The notes: generated by a model not told the origin, from the sequence alone. Shown: positions 23,201 through 35,163, counted from the stretch's first letter. The stretch: 64,000 bases of DNA from Udeniomyces pyricola (GCA_039545295.1 BCIK01000025.1:128080-192079), one strand, 5' to 3'. Program-made: numbers and translations.

Positions 23201-25553
23201 TGGGGTGCCGCCGTCGCTCAGACCGAGCTTGCTCCCGCCCAGCAGCAGCAGCAGCAACAGATCACCGAGTCCGTCGCTCAACAAACCCCTTCAGCCCCTG
23301 AGCAGGTGACTGAGCAGGCCACTCCTGCGGCTCCCGCCCCCGCCCCAGCTTCTAGGTGGGCTCAACCTCTCTCTCACGCCTCGCCCGCTGCTTCTCCTTT
23401 GGTCGCTGCCGCTGTTCCCACTCCCGCCCCCAAATCGATCGAGACGTCTACCCCGACCGAGCTCGAAGTTGCCCCTGTTTCGACGCCTACTCCCACTGCT
23501 GCCGCCGTTCCTGCTCCTGCGGCTCCTACGCCCGCTGCTTCCACACCGGCGACGCCTCTCAAGACGGCCCCTGCTGTGGCTCAAGTCGCGCCGACCCCGG
23601 CGGCTTCTACCCCTACTAAGGCTTCTAAGGCTACCGCTACTCCCGTCTCTGCTTCCGCGACGACCCCTGCCGCTTCTTCCGTCGTCGAGGAATCAACCCC
23701 AGTCGCCTCCGTCGCCGCTTCCTCTCCTGCCCCGAAGGCCTCATCCCCCGCTCCCTGGGGCACCCCCAAATCCGAAAAGAAGGAAGCCACCGCTAGCCCC
23801 TCGCTCCGAGAGATCCAAGAAGCCGAAGCCAAAAAGGCCGCTGCGGCTGCCGCCAAGAAAGCTTCCAAGCAGCAAGTCGTTGCTTCTTCGCCTGTCGAGC
23901 CGGCCTCGCCTTCGCCTGAAGTTGGAACGACGACGTCATGGGGACTCGCTTCGTCCGCTACGGGTACCAAGGCTTCGTCGTCGACGACTTTGAGTTCGGG
24001 CGGGAACGCCTCGACGCCGACGACGAGTACGGCTCCGACGACGCCCGTTTGGCAGACTGGAGGGGGAGCTACCGCCGCTCCTTCGAGGACTCTGAAGCAG
24101 ATTCAAGAGGAGGAACAGAGGCAGAAGCAGAGGGCTAAAGCCGCTCAGCTCGCTGCTATGGGTGGCAACGTAGCGGTCAAGGGAGCTTATTCGGGTGCGG
24201 CGGCTAGTGGAGCTTCGGCCGTGAGTGTTGCACCTTTTCTTTTCTCTTCTTTTTTTCCAAGTGATCTATCACCTGGAACATCTCTGTTATCTTTGATTCC
24301 TTCTTTGTTTCTTTTTTGCTCAAACGACTTTCTTTTTATAAAAAAAAAAACTCTTCCCCCCCCCCCCCCCCCCCCTCCCCCCTTTCCCTTTTGACCTGGT
24401 CAGCAATCCTCCAACTCGGGCGGCGTCTGGGCTACCGTCGGTGCCTCTGGCAAAGCGACTCCTAACCCTACTCCTTCCACCACCACCACCAACTCTACTG
24501 GAATCAAGTCTTCGCTCTCTTCGTCTTCTGTCCTCCCTACGCGACCGATCGCTCAATCGACCAAACCAACTCCTACCGCCGCCGTTGCCGCCGTCGCCGC
24601 GGGGAACAAGGCCTCGTCGAGGAACAACGGAACGCCGGTTTCGTCGTCGCTTGAAGACGTCGCGCCGTCGACGGAGTTCTTGAGTTGGGCCAAGACGAGC
24701 TTGAAGAGCGTTTCTGGCGTCAACAGTGAGTCGTTGTGGCTTTTCTGTTTTATTTTATATTAGTTTGATCATCCTTGTTGAGGGGTTGGATTCATTCTAT
24801 TTCTGTTGAAAGGGGTGTGAGGGGAATATAGAGGAGAGAAAGCTAAACTTGATTATTATTATTTTTACTCTTCTTTTCTTCTTTTCCCTCTCCTCTTTCC
24901 TTCTCAGTTGATGAATTCCTTCAAATGCTGCTCACCTTCCCTCTTAACCCGGACCCGACGGTGATGGAGATCATCTCCGATTCCGTGTACGCCCATTCAT
25001 CGACGCTCGATGGCCGAAGGTTCGCCCAGGAGTTTTGCACGAAGCGCAAAGCGGATGCTAAAGCCCAACGCACGGCTGCTGTTGCTGGAGGAGGAGGAGG
25101 GTCGGGTGGATCGACGGCGGTTTATGGAGGAGGAGGAGCGGGAGTGGGTGGTGGAATGGGTTGGGGAGCGGGAGGTGGAAAGGGAAATTCGTTGGCTGAT
25201 AGTAAGTTCTCGCTTTTCTTTTGCTTGTTCTGTTTTTTTTTTTTGTGTAGCTTGCTTGATTCCTTCCTTTCGGAAGGACAAGAGTAGCTTTGGAGGGGGA
25301 GGGGTCGTGGCGTTCAAGGTTGAAGAAGACCCTTTGGGGGGGTTTGGGACTGAGTCTTTCGAGAGAGAGGGAGAGAGGGAAAAATATGCACGAGAACTGA
25401 CCGACTTCTTCTCTCTTTTTTTTTGTCGTTTCTTTCCTTTCCTTTCCTTTTTGACTGACGGTAGTCGTCAAGGCGCAACCGAAAGCGACGGCCGAGGCTG
25501 GGTTCGGAGGTTGGGGCGTTGTCGTCAAGGGCAAGAAGGGGAAGAAGAACTAA
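20269..25553 (+). CDS. GYF-domain protein (Smy2-like) with long Q- and A/P-rich regions
   Basis: Eight exons (20269-20616, 20812-21103, 21244-21620, 21776-22082, 22206-24220, 24404-24725, 24908-25201, 25465-25553) give 1,347 aa. The early part is basic and Gly/Arg-rich. The GYF domain starts around residue 431 (WFYKDPSDNIQG) and runs through GPFNAQSMQDWHSQGYFTGS, with the domain-naming GYF at 456-458; GYF domains bind proline-rich peptides. The exon 4/5 boundary falls inside the domain. Next come poly-Gln blocks (22650-23270), a long Ala/Pro/Ser region, an EIQEAEAKKAAAAAAKKA coiled-coil-like segment, and a conserved helical C-terminal module (MLLTFPLNPDPTVMEIISDS, TLDGRRFAQEF) seen in fungal GYF proteins. 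Relatives act in ER-to-Golgi transport or mRNA translation control; the role here is inferred. A poly-C run sits just before the exon 6 acceptor. Confidence 0.9.
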
Positions 25554-26310
25554 AAAGAACATACACATAAAAGAATAAAACAAGAAGAAAGAAGAGGAAG
25601 GAAAGGAAGGAAACTGGGGAGGAAGGAGGTGAGGGCATATATATATATAAAACGCATAAATAAAAGGGGGGTGGCGAAGGAGGTAGTTAGAGAAGAAGAA
25701 GGAAGAAAGGACATGTGGAAAAAAAATCGAATGCAATGGATCGAATGAAAGTGAATGATGATCATGCCTGTCAAGTTTCATCTCAGTTTTTTCTTTTCGT
25801 TTTTTTTCCTCCTTTTGTGAGAATGTGAGACCGAGAAAGAATGCGTGAGAATCATATTCTACACACAAATATTTTTAAGTTTGCCAACTCGATCTGATTA
25901 GCAAGCTCGATCCGCGCGCGCCGGGATTTTCCACATATCTGAGATCACACCTACATAAATATACATGTACATGTACATATACAGACCATCACTAGCCAGC
26001 AGCTTTGTCGATGAATCCATATCGATCGTCCATCAGAGATCGACGCCGTGGAGAGACCAGATAGTCCAAGAAAGGATATCGTGCTGTACATATACGTACG
26101 TAGAGTCGTGCGATCGATAGTTATGATATCGAGTGGAAGATGTCATCATAGTGAAGGAACAGGGAATGTTCGCATGCATGCATGCAACGGAGTCCAGAAG
26201 GCCGGTCAACGAGAGAGATATGTATACGTGCAGCCAATCGAGAGAAAGAGAGAAGGGAACAAGAAGATATATAACATAGAAAGTCAGTCATTGGGTTGCA
26301 TGTGTTTGGT
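25554..26310. other. Convergent 3' intergenic region
   Basis: 757 bp between converging stop codons. It contains a short AT dinucleotide run (25639-25650) and an ACATGTACATGT-type palindromic repeat near 25960. No gene was recognised. Confidence 0.5.
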
Positions 26311-29300
26311 TTATGTGACAGCTACTCTGGCCTTCTCTCCCTTTTCTTCTGGGAAACCCACTATCTGTGCTCGTTTGATGTTTTTTTGGGGGAGGGGGGT
26401 GTAGAGGGTCTCGAGAAAGAGCCAAAGGCATAGCCGTTTTCCATGCTTTGTCCATTCCACAAGATTCATATGTGTGTGTGTGTGAATGTGTATGTGTGAA
26501 TGTGTGTGTGTGGATATGTGTGTGGGGATGTGGGTTACGTCTTTTTTTTTTTTTGATGGAAAACAGTTCACTCACCGAAGCAGTCAATCCTCCCGTTGCC
26601 GCGCTCAATCCCAACCAAGCTTCTTCTTCATCTTCATCACCGTCATGATCTGCCGCGACGCGGGCTTTCGTTCCTCCCTCCCCATCATCCACAAGCGCGT
26701 GCAATGGAAGTGTCGCTTCGAAGAGTTTCTCCCACCCACGGCCGGGGTCAAGACCAGGCTCATTCTCTGACGTAACGCGGCCTCCATCGGCTTGCATGAG
26801 TCGGATAGGATCCTCTGAGTCCTGATTAATCGGTTTGAGATGCGGATGGTGGATGATTCGTCGTTGATTCCCTCCTTCCTCACCTGGTCCACTCCCGGCC
26901 CCGGCCTCGGCCTCAGCCTCGTCCGTCAACCAAACTCCGACCGTTCTCTGGGTCGCATCGTATCGGATACGCAACCCATACGGTTTACCGTCCGTCAATG
27001 GAGGGAGGAGACCTGGGTCGGACGTACATGCGAGAGCATATCGATGGTGTGGGTTCGGTGGAGAATGGAGGGAGATATGAGGGGTCAAAGGGTCTTGAGT
27101 TCGATCGATCCTGTTCGATGCGTCCAAGGAAAGTTCGTTCGCGTCAGGCGCATGGTTGGTCCGGGTACCGTAAAAAAAAAGAAAGAAAAGGAAACATGAT
27201 AAACAGGAAGGAGGGTTGATGAAGGAGTATGAGTTGAGTGATTCCATGTTTGAGTTCAGATCGTTCTGAACAGAGAGAAGAAACGGGATGACGAGGGTAT
27301 TGATGTCCTCTCACTACGACTCCCACTATTTCGACTTAGGACGAACGTTTGGTAAGTATCGATTTCCACCGCCCAACCTGCTCTCGTTTCACTTCCATAA
27401 CCCATCGAACCCCCACCCTGACCCATCAACTCAGCCGATCCAACTCTCCCTCGCCTCCCATTCGCGTCTTTGATCTTCTTTCTAAGAAGCCAACAGAATG
27501 CCATTCCATCGGCTACGGCTTCTCCAGGCTGGTCGCCTTGGATGCGAAAAGTGCATTCGGAGAGGAACGAGGTCGTCAAGGGCAGACTGAACGGGAGGTA
27601 GATGGCACCGGTGGAAGAAGGAGCGGAGGAGGTCAGTCGAATAGGAGAGAGATACGAGGGGGGAATAGGTGGGAGGGAAGAAGAGGTTCCCAAAAGGCGC
27701 AGAGTTGGAAGAGTCTTGGGGCTGAGATCGAATAAAGGTTCACGAGATCCTGCATGTGGGGAAAGCGAAAGCAGGAAGGGAAGAGCAAAGAGAAAAGGGG
27801 ATCAGAGTTGATAGGTTAAGAGTAAAATGATAAGGAGGCGATCGAAAGAGACTGCATACGTCGTAAGACCCGTCTTTGTGAGGACCCTTGATCCAGTTCA
27901 GATCGCTGTAGCATCTGTTGTGAGGATCCATCTACATGGCCCCCATCTCCTCGTCCTCCCCTTGTCTGGTTCCTCATCTCCCCTCTCATCAACCTCCACT
28001 CTTTCGTCCCACTTATCCTTCCACCCAATGAGCCTTGAGCCTTGTCGTTGACCTGCTTTAACCTAGTCGAATCCATCTTCCACTGCCGTTCCCTCTCATC
28101 TTCCTCTGCCAAACCCTTCTGTTCACCCTCCTCCATCCCCACCCTCCTCTCTGCAGTCACACCCCTCAAAACTTGCTCCAGCCTCTGCTCCGGAAGAGAC
28201 GTCCGCGCAAGCGGCTGAGCAGCAGGTGGGCGAGGGTGAGGAGGTTGGTAGATCGCCGTCACATCAGACGCGCCCGAAGTGGAGAAAGCCAAGGCATAGG
28301 AGAGAGATTTGCCCCAGCCGGAATGGTAGATCAAGGGAGTGTCGGTGATGCCTTCGGAGGGATCGACGTGGATCCATCGACCGTGGTGGTTGCTAATGCG
28401 GTGCAAGGAAGAGAACAGAAGAGGAGAGAGATGAATCAAAGATTTTGAGTTTTGAGATCGATAGGAAATAGCTACAATGAAAAAAAAAAATGAAGAAAAC
28501 GAGAAGATTGTCGACTCACGAGTAGTATTCACACCACACATGATCCTCTGCGTTCCAAACATAGCGGGCTCTCAATCCGACGGCCCGCAGAAAGAGCGTG
28601 AAGAGGTTGGCGAATTCACCGCAGCGACCTCGACGGGTTCGAAGGAGAGTTTCGAGATCACTGTTGAAAGGAGGAGGGTGTCGGTGAGGGAAACAGTCAA
28701 GATAGTAGTGTGACAAGGTGTTTAGGTGAGGAAGAGCAAGATGATAGAACCGGGGGGGGGGGAGAAGAGACGAAGAAACCAATCTCATCAGTTAGCCAGC
28801 CCTCACCCGGAGTGCTCCCAACCCTCTCGGCTCAGCCCAACATATATACATTTCTTGCTGGACCCATTTTGACATACTTGTATCTCGGAAACCTCTCGAC
28901 CTGGCCATCCTTTTCACATCTCCAAAGTTCTACGCGCCCAGCTCCGCCTTGGGTGCGCTCGTCGTGCGAGACGACGCCTCCTGGAATGGCGATTGTGGTG
29001 GATCGGCAGAGGGAGCACAGGATGGGATCGACCCAGGTCATGAAGCTGGTTCTGAACCATTGGACGAGAGAGCGCGCCAAGTCGTCTTCGGCGGCAGTGG
29101 ATGCGGGGGATGGTGTGGCATGGGCTACAGATGAAGATGAGGAAGGAATCGTTCTAGAGGAGATCAAGGTGGATGAAGAGTGCAGGTGCGGGGGAAGGAC
29201 ATTGAGGACAAGACGCTGTGCGGAGAACGTCAGATAGTCCGTCAGTATCTGTTTGGTGGTGTAAAACGAGAAGCTTGAGTAGTTCCATGAGGGTGAGTGA

Positions 29301-29662
29301 CAAGCTGAGAGGGCATGAGTCAGATGGCCGATGGTGAGATGTCTATGGATGTATGCAGACGGACGGACATGAAGATCCGGATTCTCGTACAAGTCCATTT
29401 GCCGATCCAACTTATGAATGAGTGCGATCATCTCTCGAGCAGACGAGTCCAACAGTTGAGCTTCGTTCGCCTGAAGCCGGGGACCATGAGCTGGAGCAGG
29501 ACGTTGGAGGCCTGGCTGGAGCGAAGTGAGGAGAGCAGAGAGGGCGAATTGGAGTTGGATCTGTTCGGACAAGGTCGGGACCCGTGGCTCGTTGGGACGA
29601 CGGAGACGATGCTGTCGGCAATAGTGCATGTATGCTTGAGGATGGTCGACCTGGTCGGACAT
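26311..29662 (-). CDS. PNG1: Peptide:N-glycanase fused to a C-terminal L-type lectin domain
   Basis: Exons 29369-29662, 28878-29215, 28520-28660, 27860-28392, 27347-27749, 26576-27110 and 26311-26445 join to 792 aa. The intron 29216-29368 is a multiple of three without a stop, so an unspliced 843-aa form is possible. The first half is a cytosolic PNGase, which strips N-glycans from misfolded glycoproteins during ERAD. It has the transglutaminase-fold triad Cys224 (RRGRCGEF), His251 (EDHVW) and Asp268 (HVDPSE), then [13 protein letters not shown]. Yeast Png1 ends near this core. Here about 350 residues follow with L-type lectin signatures: VADGMAFCW (about 514-522), [16 protein letters not shown] (561-569), [27 protein letters not shown] and [17 protein letters not shown]. 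Phase is continuous across all junctions. The last exon start, behind a GT-dinucleotide-rich intron, is the weakest point. Confidence 0.85.
26446..26575 (-). repeat. GT/CA microsatellite in the last PNG1 intron
   Basis: Plus-strand GT dinucleotide repeats with interruptions occupy about 26471-26525, inside the predicted last intron. An unspliced frame runs through it, so the intron assignment rests on lectin-domain continuity. Confidence 0.7.
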
Positions 29663-29971
29663 GATGGGCTAGGTAACTCAAAAGGGGTCAGTGGGAGGTT
29701 AGGTGTATTGATGAAACTACTCCGGATGAGAGTGACAAGTCAACATGTAGGCGTCGATACTATACTACCATGATCGATGGTCGATGGGGCATCGTCGGCT
29801 TCACCCGTAACCGTTGATGCATTCATGATGCATGTTGACGAGACAACATGACATGACGCCCAACGTCGTCTGTTCCATATCCTCATCACCCTCAATCACC
29901 GTCACCATCATCAACACCATTACATACCACATCATTCCTCAGCATTTCATCACCTAATCCCGATACCTCTC
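29663..29971. promoter_or_regulatory. Short divergent promoter between PNG1 and ATG7
   Basis: Only 309 bp separate the two start codons. PNG1 acts in proteasomal clearance of glycoproteins and ATG7 in autophagy, so shared control is possible but only inferred. The ATG7-proximal part is rich in CATCA repeats (about 29880-29945). Confidence 0.45.
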
Positions 29972-32417
29972 ATGCCCCTCCTCCAGTTCAACCCCCTCGG
30001 GTCGTCCCCTTCGCCCGCCTTCTTCCACGCCCTCACTTCCCACAAGCTTGACGTCGCCCGTCTCGACGACGGCTTCGTTCCCATCATGGCCGAGTACGCT
30101 CAAGCCCGAATCATCCAAGACCGTCTTGCTCCTACCAGCTCGTCATCAGCTGCTACTGGGGGAGTCAACGCAGACATCGGGCTCAGTGGGACAGTCCTCG
30201 TCGATGGTGGGTGCTTCCAGGTCGACGCGTGAGTTTTCCCTACTTTGGATAGAGTAACGTACAGGCTTAAGGCGGCTCGAGTGAGCTCTGTGAGATCCGA
30301 AATGAGCAACCAATCTTACACGCTGTCACGAAGCTGATACTGCCACGCTACGTGATGGGTGGAAGCGACAGACAACCCATGATGGATTGGTGATGAACCC
30401 CTATCTCACCCTCTCTCCCATCTCTTTTTATTTTTGGGCGTCTTATCTCTCCAACCAAGCTTCAAGCCCTCCCAGCCCAATTCGACGCCCATCCGAGGTC
30501 TGCTCAAAAATTTCAACACCATCGAAGAATTCAAAGCGGCCGATAAACCCAAGCTCTTTCAACATCTGCTGGACACCGTACGTCGTTCCATCGCTCGCCC
30601 GGAGTACTCCCAGACTGCGCTTGGATTCGTCGCGGGATACGCTTTCCGATCCTGTGGCTTGATAGTGGGGCGACAGTGTATCCACGAAACTGACTGCTTT
30701 TTGTCCGTTCATTGTCGTAACCGTCACAATCATCCAAACTCCTTCTCCCTTGTTGATGCTCGTGCGCACGGTTCATATGCATCTCTCACTAGATGGAACC
30801 CACCTTGGCCACTTCCATGCCCACTCTCACCTCGTTCCTCCTCCTCACATTCGCCGACCTGAAAAAGTACAAATATTACTACTGGTTTGCCTTTCCTGGT
30901 TTCGTCCAGAAACCCGCGTGGGAAGTCTTGGAGCTCCAACCACAGCAGATCCGTGATCGCAAAGGATTGAATGACGAGTTGGATGATGGACCGTGGACGC
31001 GAGTCGATGAAGCTGAGGTATGTCGGAGTTTTTTTTTTTTACCAGGATTGTTGAGGGAAAATAAGAGAGAGTTGTGCGGTATTCTTCCCATCGAACAATC
31101 ATTTGTTGTCATATTTTTGCGATCAATCGCCTGTCTAGATGACCCGCCTTCGGAGCCAACTCTCAACTTTCAACAAGGACAATCAGTATCCCGACGCGAG
31201 CTCGGGCTGTTACCTCTCCAAGCACGTCGGCGAGACCATCCTCCTTGCTCCTATCGGCCACGCCAAAACCTTTTTTGCTGAGGGGGATCTCGTACGTACA
31301 GCGATATCAGCACCATGATTTCGACACGGACTTTCTGCTGACATGCTTCTTCTGTCGTAATCCCATTTCCAATGCCCCATTGCATTGTACTCATAGCCAA
31401 CCCTCATCTTTCACGATCCCTCTTCTCTTCCTTCGAACCCCGGCTGGCCCCTGCGCAATTTTCTCTACTACCTATCTCTTCACCTTCCACCCGCCCTCAC
31501 GTCTCATGTTCGCGTCGTCGCCCTTCGAGATGGAGCTTTGGCTTCCAGAGAGGCCTTTGTTTCTCTTCCGCCGGCAATCGACGAGGCATCCCTTCAGCAG
31601 GGCGTTCTAAAAGCTGTAGGGTGGGAAAAGAATGACAAGGGGAAGTTGGGACCCAAGATGGTTGATCTTGGAGCGACTATGGATCCAGCGAGGTGCGTCG
31701 ATTTGCTGCTTCCACCCCTCCTCCTCCTATGCACTTGTTAATCCTAGTCCATCAATCATCATCCTGATGTCCACTCACGCATCTCCTTTCCTCTTTCGCC
31801 CCTAACGAATCCATCCTTAATCTGACGACGTTTCTTTCCCCTTATAGGCTCGCGGATCAAGCCGTCGATCTTAACCTGAAGCTCATGCGATGGAGGATCC
31901 TGCCGTCGCTTGATCTGCCCAAGATCGCTGGAACCAAGTGCCTCCTCTTGGGAGCAGGCACGCTGGGATGTTATGTTTCGAGGGTATTATTGGCAAGTAT
32001 TGGTGGGGTTCTGGGATCGTGCTCTATGATCGATTCCCGTCCCATATCTCGTTCCCAGAACAGCAGAGCCATACTTATTCCTCATTTTCGTCTTCGTTTC
32101 TCTCTCTTTTTCTTCCTTTATGACTGATTTCCTTTGTTGTTCAGGGATGGGGTATCCGCAACATCACCTTTGTTGACTCTGCAACCGTCTCGTTCTCCAA
32201 TCCCGTCCGCCAACCCCTCTTTGAATTCGCGGATTCCCTCGATGGCGGCAAGGACAAAGCTCAATGTGCCGCAGACGCATTGAGACGCATTTTTCCGGGC
32301 GTCGTCAGTTCTGAAATACCATATTCGAACCTCCTCCCCCTTCCTCTGTCCTAAACTCCGATTGATTGGTTCGATTTCTCCGTCAGTTATTGTTTGTAGA
32401 TATACCTAACCAAATGG

Positions 32418-32457
<40 letters not shown>

Positions 32458-34661
32458 CTCATCGCAAGAACGCCCAAGCTCACCACCTCGCCATTCCCAT
32501 GCCGGGTCATCCGATCCCTCCACCCCTTATCTCCCAAATCGAATCAACCGTGAACCAGCTCGAGGACCTCATCGCATCCCACGACGTTGTATTCTTGCTG
32601 ATGGATTCCAGGGAGAGCCGGTGGTTACCGACGTTGCTTGGGGCGAGTTTGGGCAAGATTGTCGTTAATGCGGCGTTGGGATTCGACAGTTTCTTGGTCA
32701 TGAGGTAAGGAACATGAATAATTGGACTTGAAGAGATTCCGGTTCCCATGGGACACCGAAACTGTCCAGGTTGCTCCCTCATCTTCCTCATCTTGTTTTC
32801 TTTATCGTTCACTGGAACGTTTGATGGCTGACAAAACAAAACAAAATGTTGAATTATCTCGTCTGTCCTGCTCTTTATCTCTTTTTCCTTTTCCTCCCCC
32901 CCACCTTGCAAACGACAAGGCATGGTCAAGGCCCGTTTCATACCCCCTCTACCTCTCCCATTGACCCCTCCCATCCATCTTCTTCCCCTTCTCAATCTGA
33001 CTCACCAACTGGACCACCTCAAGCCGATCTTGGGCCCGAATCTGAACTTGTTGTCAATGATCGGCTCGCGTGTTACTTTTGCCAGGTTCGTCGCGTCTCG
33101 GTCATCTTCCCCCCTCTCAACCCCAAACCCCTCCCCCCCCCCTTCCCCTTGCCCTTCGCCTCTTCCTCCTCCTCAAAGAAAATCCATGTTACCAACCTTG
33201 AAGACATACCAGAGCATTCATATTCATCTCTGCTGCCCAAAGCTCTTTTGACTAAGAAGAACCCCAGGCTAATTGACCCCACGTCCGGGCACAAACTGAC
33301 TATTTTGACTCTCGTGTGAACCCCCCTCCTCCCTCTCCCCCTCCCAAACATTCTTCTCTATCCTCAACCTTCTCGGACTCACGCACACCGATCCTGGTTT
33401 GTGTTCTGCGATGATCAGGATAGTAACGCTTTAGGAAATGTTTGTTTGACGTGTCTATTTTTCTCCTCTTTCTCTTTCTCTTTCTTTCTTTGATTTCGGA
33501 TATGTCGTCTCCTAATCTCCTAACCCTTCCTACTTTCCTCTTCACCCCCCCCCTCTCCTCTTCTTCTCTCCACCCGACGCACCGATATTGATCTAAACCC
33601 AGTCCTTAGTCGATCGGACACTCGATCAAATGTGTACGGTCTCCCGCCCGGGCCTTGCTGCGATTGCCTCGGCGACGGCAGTAGAAATGCTCGTGGCGTT
33701 GTTGATGCATCCTTTAGGGTAAGGTTTCCCGATGCAGATCCTTCGAGGAGCTTCCCCTGGGTCCAAATCTATTTTCTCATTCCTGTAGAGAAACTGTCTT
33801 GTCTAGAAATGTAACACTTTGGACTTTTACCCCTTTCTCCCCGCTTGTCATTTCTTCCCCCTCTCTATCTTGCCTCGTTGTGTGCGTGTGCGTGTGATTG
33901 ATCATCCATCATCAGCGTCGCTGCACCCGCCGAATCCCATCTTCCCCCATCCCAACACACCACCACCTCCTCTACTTCCACTTCCACCTCCCTATCTGCG
34001 GCCGCCGAAAGTTCACCTTTAGGTCTCATCCCTCATCAACTTCGAGGCTCCCTCGGCACGTTCCAGATACTCAATCTGAGAGGCGACGCGTTTGGGATGT
34101 GTACGGCTTGCAGTCCGAAAGTGAGTTTGTGAAAAAAAAAGTTTGAAAAAGAGCCTAGGTGGAATAAAAGAGAGAGAAGTTGGGGATGGGGGGGNNNNNN
34201 NNNNNNNNNNNNNNNNNNNNNNNNNNNNNNNNNNNNNNNNNNNNNNNNNNNNNNNNNNNNNNNNNNNNNNNNNNNNNNNNNNNNNNNNNNNNNNNNNNNN
34301 NNNNNNNNNNNNNNNNNNNNNNNNNNNNNNNNNNNNNNNNNNNNNNNNNNNNNNNNNNNNNNNNNNNNNNNNNNNNNNNNNNNNNNNNNNNNNNNNNNNN
34401 NNNNNNNNNNNNNNNNNNNNNNNNNNNNNNNNNNNNNNNNNNNNNNNNNCCCCCCCCCCTTCCCCCTTCAACCCCTCTCTCTGCCTTCCCAAGGTGATCT
34501 CGGCCTATCGAATACTTGGCTTCCAGATGCTCCATCAAGCATTTGATGACCCGACGTACCTCGCCCGGTTAACGGGCCTCGAGGCACTCAACCGGGAGAC
34601 CGAAGAGCGCATGGAGGCCATGCTCGAGGGCGAGAGTAGTGCGGAAGAAGATGGATTTTGA
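29972..34661 (+). CDS. ATG7: ATG7, E1-like activating enzyme of autophagy
   Basis: Exons 29972-30228, 30460-30577, 30793-31017, 31139-31291, 31397-31692, 31848-31992, 32145-32303, 32469-32704, 32920-33085, 33603-33718, 33916-34120 and 34494-34661 join in phase to 747 aa. The enzyme adenylates Atg8 and Atg12 and passes them to Atg3 and Atg10. Seen are the N-terminal domain ([21 protein letters not shown]), the ATP-binding [38 protein letters not shown], and the catalytic Cys in [11 protein letters not shown] (codon at 33633-33635). The intron after 31992 is a GC-AG intron. The seven or so residues usually found between CYFC and the [15 protein letters not shown] segment are missing, so a small exon may be overlooked in 33086-33602. 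Assembly gap 34195-34449 lies in the last intron. The C-terminus is acidic. Confidence 0.93.
34195..34449. other. Assembly gap in the last ATG7 intron
   Basis: A run of N bounded by G residues on the left and C residues on the right. It lies between donor 34121 and acceptor 34493, so no coding sequence is expected to be lost. Confidence 0.95.
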
Positions 34662-35163
34662 GAGTTTTTTTTTTTTTCTGAGATGAAAAAGAAAAGGAGG
34701 AAGAGGGGAGTGATAGAAGCGAGAGAGAGAAAGGGGAAGGGGGGGGGGGGAAAGGTGAAAAGCAAAGATTGATACATGTACGTTGTACATATGTACGTGT
34801 AGCGTGACGTGCAACCTTGAAGAGACAATCCATCTCATTTCCAAAGCTATCAGATCTCTTAGAACCAAAAAAAAAAAGAAAGGAGTTGTGATTCAAAATC
34901 AAGAGCGCGTTGGTTTATTGTACTAGAGCGACTTATGTACTACGCTAGTCGTGTCACATTCGATTTGACAATATGATTTCTTTCTTCTCAGGAGAGGAAG
35001 GGAGGAGGAGGACGGGGAGGAGAAGCATGTTTCATTGTACACACACACACACCAGTTCCCCCTTTAATCCCTGCCCCCCTCCCCCCCCCCCCCCCCCCCC
35101 CATTCACTCTCGACCGCCCCCCTCTTCTTCTCCATCATTTCTCTTTCGTTATCTCCCCTTCAT
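34662..35163. other. Convergent 3' intergenic region of ATG7 and HOM6
   Basis: 502 bp with a G run near 34740-34750, a CA dinucleotide run near 35040-35052 and a C run of about 20 at 35082-35101. No gene was recognised. Confidence 0.5.

Noticed and set aside
22202..23284. Long minus-strand open frame (360 codons) of Leu/Ser-rich sequence
   Set aside because: It is the antisense of the poly-Gln and Ala/Pro coding region of the GYF gene; CAG-type repeats leave all frames open.
26288..27247. Continuous 319-codon minus-strand frame through the last PNG1 intron
   Set aside because: It reads through a GT/CA microsatellite as His/Thr repeats and breaks the lectin domain; splicing 26575 to 26445 gives a proper domain end. 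Kept only as an alternative.
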